Program-made: the position numbers and the translations under genes
The notes under the pieces: generated by a model
Seen by the model: only the letters and a program-made list of their open reading frames with translations
Database searches by the model: none
What the model was told of the DNA's origin: nothing
Assembly (NCBI GenBank): GCA_963738835.1
Contig: CAVTYH010000004.1
Coordinates: 1-64,000, forward strand
Direction: 5' to 3'
From: CAVTYH01 sp963738835
GTDB taxonomy: Bacteria; Planctomycetota; Planctomycetia; Pirellulales; JADZDJ01
Length of the DNA stretch: 64,000 nt
Part shown: positions 15,682 through 24,902 of the stretch, in pieces
How the letters are laid out: every line of letters starts with the position of its first letter
Position numbering within the stretch: the first letter of the stretch is position 1

Positions 15682-18217
15682 ATGACAAACAGCGAAGATT
15701 GTTATTGGGCGACTTCGACAGATGAGCAGCTGCGACGCCTCAACTCATCGGCCGAAGGGCTGACGACGGGTGAGGCGACACGACGGCTCACCGTCTATGG
15801 TCCCAACCGGCTGCGGCCTCGACGGAAAGATGATTGGCTAACGCTGCTATTGGCTCAATTCAAAAGTCCGATCACGTTGATCTTGATCGGTGCAGCCGGC
15901 CTTTCTTTCTTCCTCCGCGACCCGACCGACGCGGCGATCATCCTGGTGATCGTGCTAATTAGTGGGCTGTTAGGATTTTGGCAAGAACACAGCGCCGCCA
16001 ACGCTTTGCAGAAGCTGCTAGCGATCGTCACCACCAAAGCCAGCGTCTCGCGCGATGGACGAGAGGTTGAGCTTCCGGTTGAGAGTGTGGTTCCGGGCGA
16101 TGTGATCTTGGTTTCCGCTGGCTCAGCCATTCCCGGTGACTGCCTGATCTTGGATTCAAAGGACGTGTTTGTCGACGAGGCGACTCTGACCGGAGAAACC
16201 TATCCGGTCGAGAAGCAATCGGCGGTCATCCCGGCGGAAACGAGCCTCGGCCGCCGTACGAACTCGCTCTTCTTGGGTACGCATGTTGTCAGCGGCAGTG
16301 CCAGAGCCATCGTAGTGCGTACGGGCTGCCAGACCGAATTCGGCAAAGTGTCGGACCGCCTTCAACTCCGACCACCGGAGACAGATTTCGAGCATGGAGT
16401 GCGACGGTTCGGCTACTTTCTAACGGAAATCACTTTGTTATTGGTCCTCTGCATTTTCGCGGCCAACGTGCTGCTCCAGAGGCCAGTGCTCGATTCCTTC
16501 CTGTTCTCCCTGGCCCTGGCCGTGGGGCTGACACCCCAATTGTTACCGGCAATCATCAGCGTGAACCTCGCGCACGGGGCCAAGCGCATGGCCGCAGAAG
16601 ATGTGATTGTGCGAAGACTGTCGTCGATCGAGAACTTCGGCAGCATGGATGTTCTCTGCTCCGACAAAACCGGCACATTGACCGAAGGGGTAATCCACCT
16701 GCACTCGGCCGAGGATGCGGCAGGCGTCAGTAGCGACAAGGTACTTCAATATGCTTTCCTGAATGCGTCCTTTGAGTCCGGGTTCACCAACCCCATCGAT
16801 GAAGCGATTCGTGCCAGCCGCCACAGTGACGTAACCAACTGCCGCAAACTGGACGAAGTTCCCTACGACTTTATTCGCAAACGGTTAAGCGTCTTATTGG
16901 CCCTGGACAATCAGCATGTTTTGATCACGAAGGGGGCCGTGGACAATGTGCTGGCTGTTTGTTCTTCCGTCGAGACCGCCCAGGGGTCGATCGTGACGCT
17001 TGATTCACTCCGGTCTTCAATTCAAGACCGCTTCCACGCGCTGAGTAACAAAGGCTTTCGCACGCTGGGTGTGGCATATCGCACGATGGATTCTGTGGAG
17101 ACCATTGCCAAGGCAGCGGAAACGGACATGGTGTTTTTGGGATTTCTGGTGCTCGAAGACCCGCCGAAGGCAGACATCGCTCAGACGGTTCAGCAGCTTC
17201 AGTCGCTGGGCGTCGGGCTGAAAATGATCACGGGCGACAATCGACTTGTCGCGGCCAATGTGGCCCGGCAGGTTGGGGTCTCGGCGGATCGCGTGCTGAC
17301 AGGTGGCGAGATTCGTCAGATGAGCGACGAAGCTTTACGACAACGGGCTAACGCAAGTTCCGTTTTCGCGGAAGTCGAGCCGAATCAGAAGGAACGAATT
17401 ATACTCGCGCTGAAACAGGCCGGTCACGTTGTCGGTTACTTGGGGGACGGGATCAACGATGCCTCCGCGCTGCACGCGGCGGATGTTGGCATTTCGGTCG
17501 AGCAGGCGGTCGATGTGGCCAAGGAAGCCGCCGACATCGTCCTCCTGAAGCGCGACCTTGGCGTTCTCGTCCGAGGCGTGCAGGAGGGGCGGGCGACCTT
17601 CGCCAACACGCTCAAATATGTGTATATGGCCACCAGTGCGAACTTCGGCAACATGTTCAGCATGGCCGGCGCATCCTTGTTCCTACCTTTCCTGCCACTG
17701 CTGCCAAAGCAGATTCTATTGATGAACTTGCTGACCGACTTCCCGGAAATGACAATCGCCACCGACAGCGTTGATGTCGAGCTGCTCACCAAGCCCAGAC
17801 GCTGGGATATTCGATCCATCCGCAATTTCATGCTGGTGTTCGGCACCCTGAGTTCGGTGTTTGATTACTTGACGTTTGGAGCATTGCTTTTAGTGCTGCG
17901 GGCGAACGAAGAAGCGTTTCGCACGGGTTGGCTTCTGGAATCGGTAATCTCGGCCTGTTTGGTTGTGCTGGTGGTACGCAGTCGAAGACCGTTCTGGCGC
18001 AGCAAGCCCAGTATTTACTTGCTTTGGACTACGGTGGCGGTCGTGGCCGCCACGCTGATCTTGCCATATACGCCAATGGCCCAACCATTGGGTCTGCGAC
18101 CGGTAGCGCACGGCATTTCTACTGATGTTGGCAGCCATCGTCGCCACCTATATTGCCGCTGCGGAGGTCGCCAAGCGATTTTTTTACGACCGATCGGTGA
18201 GGCCCCAGCATCGGTGA
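15682..18217 (+). CDS. mgtA: magnesium-translocating P-type ATPase (MgtA-like), 3' frameshift
   Basis: An N-terminal cation-ATPase segment and two helices (SPITLILIGAAGLSFFLRD) are followed by the actuator TGETYPVEKQ, the phosphorylation site SDKTGTLTEG with Asp328, the nucleotide domain, and the hinge GDGINDASALHAADVGISVE. Membrane helices with MLTDFPEM-like and TDSV sequences match the MgtA branch of P3-type Mg2+ importers rather than Ca2+ pumps. In the raw frame the protein runs to 18321, but from about 18105 the family-like ending (AFLLMLAAIVATYIAAAEVA, then KRFFYDRS) lies one frame over and stops at 18217, so one base indel is present. The start has no strong RBS. It follows the VIT-type gene by 34 bases. 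Confidence 0.9.
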
Positions 18218-18633
18218 TGAAAAGAGGGAAGATGGTCGCGGCAAATTCGGGCGCCATCCTGCTTTCGATGGCTAAGACCCGCGCGGATCGCCCTCCTTTG
18301 GCAGCAGGTTCCTGCACGTAGTCCGGCATTCCCATCCTCCGCGGCGAATTTCATCCACATTCTGCCGCGGCGCAAACACCTGTGGGTCAGATCTCGAACC
18401 GCCACGTTCAGCCAGGAACTGCTGGTCGGAGTGAAGTGCATGTGAAACCGTGGGGTGATGGGTCCGTCACCGCGGTATTTTGGGATGCTTCAGCATTTAG
18501 TCAGTATTCACTGCGGCGGAGAACGGCCCGAAGTGGCAACGGATGACAACGAATTGCGGTCCAACGAGCGAAAAGAGCGAGACAAAAATCCAAACCACGG
18601 CGACCGTTGTGACGCTGGTCGGCAAAAGAAGGC
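18218..18633. other. gene-free stretch between mgtA and tmRNA
   Basis: Nothing is supported apart from the probable tmRNA terminator at its right end. No conserved reading frame is seen on either strand. Confidence 0.4.
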
Positions 18634-18664
18634 GGGGGATGGCGACGTTTGTCGCACATCCCCC
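18634..18664 (-). terminator. probable intrinsic terminator of tmRNA
   Basis: GGGGGATG-GCGAC-GTTT-GTCGC-A-CATCCCCC forms a strong 13-pair hairpin directly after the 3' CCA-encoding end of tmRNA. On the minus strand it is followed by a pyrimidine-rich tail (GCCTTCTTTT). Confidence 0.55.
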
Positions 18665-18670
18665 GATCAA

Positions 18671-19031
18671 TGGAGGCGGCGGGAATCGAACCCGCGTCCC
18701 GCGATATTTCAGCGACGGCTTCTACGTGCGTAGTCGGATGATTTCCGCGTTTCGCTCAGTCGGTCCCCAACCGACGGGGTGCTTTCCAGGCTAGCCAGGA
18801 ACTGTTTTTAGCCGCGGGCGTGCCCGGCAGTGACCCGCGGCGATTCGGAATTGGCGACCGACTTTTGGGCCTCTCCGACGAAAGCCCGCAGTCGGGGACG
18901 CCTATCTCTAGGCGGCCAAAGCAAAGTTGCTTCGGCAATTAAGATTATGGTCGGCTTTTAACGTGGCCTGCTGACCAACCACGGCACGCCACCGGCACTT
19001 CAACCTATCCGGTCGAACCCAGTTCGCCCCC
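18671..19031 (-). ncRNA. ssrA: transfer-messenger RNA (tmRNA)
   Basis: The 361-nt RNA starts GGGGGCGAACTGGGTTCGAC and ends GGGTTCGATTCCCGCCGCCT followed by CCA. The ends pair as a tRNA acceptor (GGGGGCG with CGCCTCC). The resume codon region encodes the tag ADHNLNCRSNFALAA followed by TAG (18955 down to 18908), with the ALAA ending recognised by proteases. tmRNA with SmpB frees ribosomes stalled on broken messages and tags the product for degradation. It is a one-piece tmRNA, not permuted. An intrinsic terminator lies just beyond. Confidence 0.97.
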
Positions 19032-19338
19032 GAGATGTTTGCTGAAGCACGGCGACCAAAGTGTCATGGGCAATTATAAGCCCAAATGGGAAATGGGGAA
19101 TGGGGAGTGTGGAATGCAGAAGGCAGAAAGCAGAAGGCAGAACAGGAATTGGGGGCTCAATGTGTAGCGGCCGGGCTCAGCCCGGCGTTTTAACGCGCTG
19201 AAAGCCTCGCGCAACAAGCATGACTTCGCAAACACGGCAATGGAGCCTGCGTCCGCCCGGAATTATGATTGGCTGTCGCAAATCTCGATGAAACCGACGT
19301 TCAAACGCCATCTGCTAAGAATGAATAACGAGGAAACG
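19032..19338. other. intergenic stretch with purine-rich simple sequence and a palindromic repeat
   Basis: It contains a G/A-rich stretch around 19085-19145 (repeats of ggggaatgggg and agaaggcaga) and the palindrome tgtagcggccgggctcagcc at about 19163-19186. That palindrome belongs to a dispersed repeat found elsewhere in the window. No gene is supported before the GH2-type gene. Confidence 0.45.
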
Positions 19339-21969
19339 ATGTTGATAAACCAGAGTCCACTTCAAATTGCAGCAGCAGTCATCGTCGCACTGACCGCATT
19401 GCCAGCGATTGCCGCGGAAAAGTTTCCACCGCCGGAGTCGCCGCGGCGCGAGTACAGCTTCGATCTGAATTGGAAGTTTTTTAAAGAAGACAAAGCAAAG
19501 GCCGAGTCCGCTGAAGCCGTGGCATTTGACGATTCAGCCTGGGAATCGGTCAGTACCCCACACACTTACAACGATATCGATAGTTTTCGCACCATCATCT
19601 CTCACGGCGGTGGCGACCGCGGCACCTGGAAAGGGACCGCCTGGTATCGCAAACATTTCAAGCTGCCGGCAGGAAGCGAAGGGAAACGAGTGTTGCTGGA
19701 ATTCGACGGCATGCGTCAGGCCGGCGAGATTTTTCTGAACGGCAAGCCGGTGGGGCTCTCCGAGAATGGGATCACTGCGTACGGCGTGGACATTACCGAC
19801 GGCGTGCTGTTCGGCGGCCAAGAAAACGTGCTGGCCGTGCATGTCGATAACCGCACCGATTACTCCGAACGAGCCACGGGCACGCGCTTCGAGTGGAACG
19901 CGAACGACTTCAATCCCGACTACGGCGGGCTCAATCAGCATGTGCGCTTGCACCTCGTGGGGTCGATTTATCAAACCTTGTCGCTGTGGGAGGGACTGAA
20001 GACCACCGGCGTCTATGTTTATCCGACCAATATTTCGATCCAAGACCGCACCGCCGATATCAACATTGAATCGCAGGTTCACAATTCGTCAAACGATCGG
20101 GCGACAGTCGAACTATCAACGGTAGTTGTCGACGCCGACGGAAAAGCCTGCGTGAAATTCGCCGCTGATCCGCTCGACATGGTGGCCGGCGAGAAATCGA
20201 CCATCGAAGCCAGCGGTGCACTGAAGGATGCACACTTTTGGAATCCTGACAATCCGCATTTGTACGACGTTTACACGGTGCTCACCGTTGACGGAAAGAC
20301 GGTGGACGTCAACAAAATCACCACCGGCTTCCGCAAAACCGAATTCAAAGGCGGGGCGGGAACCGGCGGCGTGTACATCAATGACAAGTTTGTGTACTTG
20401 AAAGGTTTTGCTCAGCGTTCGAGCAACGAATGGGCCGGCCTTGGGCAAGCGTATCCCGATTGGATGCACGATTTCACCGCGAAGCTGGTGCGCGATTGCC
20501 ACGGCAACTACATCCGCTGGATGCACGTCACGCCGCAGAAGGTTGACGTGGAAGCGGGCGATCGTTTTGGCATCGTGCAAGTGGCTCCGGCAGGAGATAA
20601 GGAACGAGCCGTTCGCGGTAGGCAGTGGGAGCAGCGATTGGAAGTAATGACGGCGTCGATGATTTTTCTCCGCAACAATCCGAGCATTCTGTTTTGGGAA
20701 GCCGGCAATACCGGCATTCCGGCCGAGCAGTTGCAGCAAATGGTCGATCTGGAAAAAGAGTGGGACCCGCATGGCGGCCGCGTGATGGGCTGTCGAACTT
20801 TAGAGGACCCCGCCACGACGACCGTCGCAGAATACTTCGGTGTGATGATTGGGCAGGATCCGCGAATCGATGCACTTAAATCGCCGACGCAATTGTTCAG
20901 GGCTTACAGCGCCGAACGTCGCGATCGGGCGCCGCTGATCGAAACCGAAGATTTTCGCGATGAAGGAGCCCGGCGATTTTGGGACGATTCTTCGCCGCCC
21001 TATTTCGGCTTCAAGCCGGGGCCGAACGACACTTACAAATGGAATTCGGAAACTTTTGCCCTAGCGGGAGTGGGCCGATATTGGGCGTATTGGAGCAATC
21101 GCATTTCGAACACCGACCTGGCACATTCCAAATGGTCGGGCTATGCTTCGATTTATTTTTCCGATTCCAACGCCGATGGCCGACAGCAGTCGAGCGAAGT
21201 GGCGCGGGTCAGCGGCAAAGTCGATGCCGTGCGATTGCCGAAGGAAATTTATTTTGCCCAACGTGTCATGCAGAACCCGCAGCCCGACATTCACATTCTC
21301 GGCCATTGGACCTATCCGGCCGACACGCGGAAAACGGTGTACGTGATTGCCAATACTCAAGCTGTCGAACTGTTTTTGAATGGCAAATCGTTGGGAAGAA
21401 ACTTGCAGCCGGCAGACGGATTCATTTTCGCCTTTCCTGACGTGGCCTGGCAGCCGGGAACGCTGAAAGCGATTGGTTTCAACAATGGCGCCGAAGTTTG
21501 CAAGCAGGAACTGACGACGGCGGGGCAGCCCAAGCGAATTAAATTGACGCCGATCGTTGGGCCGAGCGATTGGCAGGCAAATGGCCAAGACGTGGCGCTC
21601 GTTGATGCGGAAGTTGTCGACGAACAAGGGCGACGCTGTCCCACGGATGATGCCCGGATCGATTTCACAATCATCGGCCCGGCCACTTGGCGCGGCGGCT
21701 ACAACAGCGGCAAAGTCCGCTCGACGAACAATTTGTATTTGAACACCGAGTGCGGCATCAACCGGGTTTCAATACGGTCAACATTGCAAGCGGGCACGGT
21801 CGTAATTACGGCGGCACGCGATGGACTTGAATCGGGCGAACTGAAGCTTGAAAGCAAACCTGTGACCGTGACCGACGGATTGACGGAGATCAAGACTGCG
21901 CCGTCTTTCGCCGGTGCAGAATTGACTTGTGACGGCAAATTTGCACCGGGTTTTGGTGAACCGGCGTGA
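19339..21969 (+). CDS. exported glycoside hydrolase family 2-type protein
   Basis: The 876-residue protein has a signal peptide (IAAAVIVALTALPAIAAEKF). An N-terminal GH2 sugar-binding domain (GTAWYRKHFKLPAGSEGKRV, FLNGKPVGLSENG) is followed by an Ig-like domain, a TIM-barrel part (DWMHDFTAKLVRDCHGNYIR) and C-terminal Ig-like domains of the DUF4982 kind (YVIANTQAVELFLNGKSLGR). GH2 enzymes are exo-acting beta-galactosidases, glucuronidases or mannosidases. The usual acid/base motif G-N-E reads G-N-T (Thr458) in RNNPSILFWEAGNTG, so the mechanism or activity may differ. The ATG at 19339 follows CGAGG; an upstream in-frame ATG at 19321 is also possible. The 3' end overlaps the antisense uppP frame. 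Confidence 0.85.
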   Translation: MLINQSPLQIAAAVIVALTALPAIAAEKFPPPESPRREYSFDLNWKFFKEDKAKAESAEAVAFDDSAWESVSTPHTYNDIDSFRTIISHGGGDRGTWKGTAWYRKHFKLPAGSEGKRVLLEFDGMRQAGEIFLNGKPVGLSENGITAYGVDITDGVLFGGQENVLAVHVDNRTDYSERATGTRFEWNANDFNPDYGGLNQHVRLHLVGSIYQTLSLWEGLKTTGVYVYPTNISIQDRTADINIESQVHNSSNDRATVELSTVVVDADGKACVKFAADPLDMVAGEKSTIEASGALKDAHFWNPDNPHLYDVYTVLTVDGKTVDVNKITTGFRKTEFKGGAGTGGVYINDKFVYLKGFAQRSSNEWAGLGQAYPDWMHDFTAKLVRDCHGNYIRWMHVTPQKVDVEAGDRFGIVQVAPAGDKERAVRGRQWEQRLEVMTASMIFLRNNPSILFWEAGNTGIPAEQLQQMVDLEKEWDPHGGRVMGCRTLEDPATTTVAEYFGVMIGQDPRIDALKSPTQLFRAYSAERRDRAPLIETEDFRDEGARRFWDDSSPPYFGFKPGPNDTYKWNSETFALAGVGRYWAYWSNRISNTDLAHSKWSGYASIYFSDSNADGRQQSSEVARVSGKVDAVRLPKEIYFAQRVMQNPQPDIHILGHWTYPADTRKTVYVIANTQAVELFLNGKSLGRNLQPADGFIFAFPDVAWQPGTLKAIGFNNGAEVCKQELTTAGQPKRIKLTPIVGPSDWQANGQDVALVDAEVVDEQGRRCPTDDARIDFTIIGPATWRGGYNSGKVRSTNNLYLNTECGINRVSIRSTLQAGTVVITAARDGLESGELKLESKPVTVTDGLTEIKTAPSFAGAELTCDGKFAPGFGEPA

Positions 21970-22826
21970 ATCGCCAGCACCACGGCGGCGGCAATCACGC
22001 AATAGATTCCGAAGCACTTCCACCGGCCTTGCTCCAGCCATTTGGAGAGCCACCGCAGGGCCACTAGACCGGCGACGAAGCTGAACACCATTCCCAACAG
22101 GCCAGGCAACAACAACTGAGACACGCTCGCCGTTGCCTCGGCCGCCTGGCCGACTTGAGCTTGCCCATGCTCTTTAATCAACATCCAAACTTCGCGCGCG
22201 ATGACAACCGGCGTCAAGATGACCGCTAGCGCGAAACTGAATTCCTCGGCTCGGATGCGAGCGATTCCGCTTAACATGCCGGCGGAAATGGTGGAGCCCG
22301 ACCGCGAGAAACCGCGAAACGGCAGAGCGAGCCCCTGAACCGCGCCGATGATGCCGCCGCGCACCGGATCGACTTGCTGTAACACGCCCGGCTGCCGTTC
22401 GTCGGTCCGGCCGGCAATGATGATGACAATGCCAACCGCCGCCAGCGAGCAGGCCATCAGCGGCAAGTTTTGAAACAAGTGCTCGATTTCTTGCGGCTGG
22501 CTTGCGCCGGCGTTCTGGTTCAAAAAGTGCTTGATTAATTGCATCAGCGGATATCCAACGGCGCCTGTGCAGACCGTCGCCACCACCAGCGATGGAATCT
22601 GATTCCGCAAACTCTTCCAACGCGACCAGAAGTAGACCAGCACAGAAAACATCGTGCCGGTGTGTAACATCACCAGCAAAAACGTCCACTCGAACACGTG
22701 GTTCATATCGTAACCCATCAGCCGCGCGGCAATGGTCACATGCGCCGAGCTGGAGATCGGCAGCAACTCTGCCGCCCCCTGAACAATTGACAACACCAGA
22801 ATTTGCAGCAGATGGATGAGGTTCAT
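21699..22826 (-). CDS. uppP: undecaprenyl-diphosphatase (UppP/BacA)
   Basis: Membrane protein with motif 1 VQGAAELLPISSSAHVTIAA (retaining the catalytic Glu and the P-I-S-S-S-x-H pattern) and motif 2 LPFRGFSRSGSTISAGMLSG (the R-S-G-x-T-x-x loop). It dephosphorylates undecaprenyl diphosphate to recycle the lipid carrier for peptidoglycan and other envelope polymers. About eight helices end near 21975 (YCVIAAAVVLAIHAG). The frame then runs another 270 bases antisense to the end of the GH2 gene, giving a polar tail unlike the family. A lost stop or a one-base indel near 21965 is the simplest explanation, so the true product is probably about 285 residues. Confidence 0.85.
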   Translation of the reverse strand: MNLIHLLQILVLSIVQGAAELLPISSSAHVTIAARLMGYDMNHVFEWTFLLVMLHTGTMFSVLVYFWSRWKSLRNQIPSLVVATVCTGAVGYPLMQLIKHFLNQNAGASQPQEIEHLFQNLPLMACSLAAVGIVIIIAGRTDERQPGVLQQVDPVRGGIIGAVQGLALPFRGFSRSGSTISAGMLSGIARIRAEEFSFALAVILTPVVIAREVWMLIKEHGQAQVGQAAEATASVSQLLLPGLLGMVFSFVAGLVALRWLSKWLEQGRWKCFGIYCVIAAAVVLAIHAGSPKPGANLPSQVNSAPAKDGAVLISVNPSVTVTGLLSSFSSPDSSPSRAAVITTVPACNVDRIETRLMPHSVFKYKLFVERTLPLL

Positions 22827-23021
22827 TTCCGGCCTGTGTATTTAGCGGCTGAATTTGCTGGCAAAGTATAGCACCTGAGAATGCTGGCACGACAGCGGCC
22901 GTTGTGCGTCTGAAGCCGCTAAGTTGTAAGCGCCGTTGCAGGCCCTTCATTTCCACCGAGCGATTTGCCATAATTGTGGTTTCTACACACGCAGTCTAAA
23001 AGGGCCGATCGAGGGGAATGA

Positions 23022-23903
23022 ATGTTTCGTAATCTTAGTGCCGCGAAGCTGGGCATTACCGGCCGACAGAGTGAGATTATCGAGCTATCGCTGTCGTACG
23101 GCTTCAAAGGCATCGATATCGACTTGGTCGATTTCCAGCAAACCGTCAAAACTTACAGCTTGCCGCATGCACGGCGACTGATCGACAGTGCCCGTCTGAA
23201 GCTCGGCTCGTTTCGCTTGCCGTTGGTATGGGACGAAGACGACGATACCTACAAGACGGGCCTTACAGCGCTTGCCGAATCGGCCCAGCTTGCCGCCGAT
23301 GTGGGGCTCACGCGAGCCACGACGACTGTCGCTCCGGCCAACGACTTGCGGCCGTATCACGAGAATTTCGAGTTTCATCGCCGGCGGCTGGCGGAACTCG
23401 GCGAATTCCTCGCCACGTACAAAATCAAACTGGGCGTCGAATTTCGTGCCAGCGCCGAATTGCGGAAAGACCGTGCCTACCAGTTCATTCACACTTTCGA
23501 TGCCTTGGCCACGCTGGTCGGCATGATTCGCACGAGCAATGTGGGCATCGTCGTCGATTTGTTCGAGATGCACGCCGTGGGCAGCAGCTTTGACGAAGCC
23601 CGCAAACTGGGCGACCGAATTGTGTCGGTCATCGTGGCCGATGCGCCGCCCGACAAAGTTGCCGGAGCGCTCGAAGATGTCGATCGTTTGCTGCCGGGCG
23701 AAAGCGGCACCATCGATGTGCCGGCCGTTTTGACCGCGCTTTCCGAAATTGGTTACGACGGTCCGATTACGCCGTCGGTCGCGCCGGCGCATACAAAAGG
23801 TATGAAGCGCGACCAAATTGTGAAAACCGCCGGCGAACGGCTGACGCAAGCTTGGACCGCCGCTGGATTAACGCCCGGGGCCAAGAAGGCCGCCGCGGTT
23901 TAA
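23022..23903 (+). CDS. sugar phosphate isomerase/epimerase-like TIM-barrel protein
   Basis: The 293-residue protein starts with GAGGGG five bases before the ATG. Its pattern is that of the xylose isomerase-like (AP endonuclease 2) barrel: LSYGFKGIDIDLVDF early, GVEFRASAELRKD in the middle, GMIRTSNVGIVVDLFEMHAV, SVIVADAPP, and DVPAVLTALSEIGYDGPITP near the end. Such proteins act on sugars or inositols with a divalent metal. There is no signal peptide, so it is cytoplasmic. It lies between uppP (divergent) and an exported GH16 enzyme, so a part in carbohydrate use is plausible. The exact substrate cannot be told. Confidence 0.8.
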   Translation: MFRNLSAAKLGITGRQSEIIELSLSYGFKGIDIDLVDFQQTVKTYSLPHARRLIDSARLKLGSFRLPLVWDEDDDTYKTGLTALAESAQLAADVGLTRATTTVAPANDLRPYHENFEFHRRRLAELGEFLATYKIKLGVEFRASAELRKDRAYQFIHTFDALATLVGMIRTSNVGIVVDLFEMHAVGSSFDEARKLGDRIVSVIVADAPPDKVAGALEDVDRLLPGESGTIDVPAVLTALSEIGYDGPITPSVAPAHTKGMKRDQIVKTAGERLTQAWTAAGLTPGAKKAAAV

Positions 23904-23958
23904 TTGTTCTCGCCAAATCGACCAGCGCGCTACCGCTTGTGTAAGGCGACCCGCAAAC

Positions 23959-24834
23959 ATGATGCGATCGATTAGACTCGCGGTCGTGTTAATCGCCTCG
24001 CTCTTTGCGATTTTTCTAGTAGCTAAATTGGCGATTGCGCAGGAAAAAAGCTCGGCCACCGAATCTCAAACTCCGGCCGATTACAAACTTGTCTGGTCCG
24101 ATGAATTCAACACCGACGGCCCGCCGGATCTCAAGAACTGGACCTACGAACGCGGCTTTGTACGCAATGACGAGGCCCAGTGGTATCAGCCGGAAAATGC
24201 TCGCTGCGAAAACGGGTTGCTCGTCATCGAAGCCCGGCGCGAACGGCTGAAAAATCCGAACTACAACGCCGCCAGCCCGCGCTGGCAACGCAATCGAGAG
24301 TTCGCCGAATACACCTCGGCCAGCCTGAGCACACGCGGCCTGCATCAATGGACGTATGGCCGCTTCGAAATGCGGGCCCGCATCGATACGCGTCCCGGTC
24401 TTTGGCCCGCATTTTGGACGCTCGGTGTGGGCCGTTGGCCGACGGCGGGCGAGATCGACATCATGGAGTACTACCGCGGCATGCTCAAAGCCAACGTGGC
24501 TTGGGCCGGCATGCAGCGGCGCGGCGGAGCTTCATGGAATTCCGCCGTGAAGCAAATCTCCGATTTTCCCGCAGATTGGTCGACGAAATTCCATGTCTGG
24601 CGAATGGATTGGGATGAAAACCGCATTGCGCTGTCGGTCGACGATGCCCTGTTGAATTCGGTCGATCAGAAACAAACGGTGAACAACGATTCTCAGGGCA
24701 CCAATCCCTTTCACGGCCCGCAGTACATAATTTTGAATCTGTCCGTCGGCGGCACCGAAGGGGGCGATCCATCGAAAACCGAATTTCCGGCTCGTTTTGA
24801 AATCGATTACGTCCGGGTATCTCAAAAGCAGTAG
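23959..24834 (+). CDS. glycoside hydrolase family 16 protein, exported
   Basis: The 291-residue protein has a signal peptide or anchor (LAVVLIASLFAIFLVAKLAI) and a complete GH16 jelly roll. YKLVWSDEFNTDGPPDLKNW opens the domain, followed by WTYGRFEMRARI and the catalytic E165-I-D-I-M-E170, where Glu165 is the nucleophile and Glu170 the acid/base, with Asp167 between them. GH16 enzymes cut beta-1,3/1,4-glucans, laminarin, agar, carrageenan or porphyran by retaining hydrolysis. The sequence alone does not fix the substrate. The neighbours are other carbohydrate-active genes in the same direction. Confidence 0.9.
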   Translation: MMRSIRLAVVLIASLFAIFLVAKLAIAQEKSSATESQTPADYKLVWSDEFNTDGPPDLKNWTYERGFVRNDEAQWYQPENARCENGLLVIEARRERLKNPNYNAASPRWQRNREFAEYTSASLSTRGLHQWTYGRFEMRARIDTRPGLWPAFWTLGVGRWPTAGEIDIMEYYRGMLKANVAWAGMQRRGGASWNSAVKQISDFPADWSTKFHVWRMDWDENRIALSVDDALLNSVDQKQTVNNDSQGTNPFHGPQYIILNLSVGGTEGGDPSKTEFPARFEIDYVRVSQKQ

Positions 24835-24836
24835 GT

Positions 24837-24892
24837 TGTAGCGGCCGAGCTTGTTCGGCGAACGACCGCCGGGCCGAGCCCGGCCGCTACAC
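24837..24892. repeat. dispersed palindromic repeat between GH16 and the next gene
   Basis: tgtagcggccgagcttgttc and gggccgagcccggccgctac form a long inverted repeat in the 68-base gap. It shares the tgtagcggccg(g) core with sequences near 19163 and 42820 and a related palindrome near 30101. It could act as a transcript end. Confidence 0.6.
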
Positions 24893-24902
24893 ATAACCAT
24901 TT

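Noticed and set aside
19085..19145. Purine-rich repeats (ggggaatgggg, agaaggcaga) as a regulatory array
   Set aside because: Short and irregular; looks like simple sequence rather than binding sites.
22174..22971. 265-codon minus-strand ORF
   Set aside because: It is another frame of uppP on the same strand; its sequence is Arg/Ala/Gly-rich with no motif.
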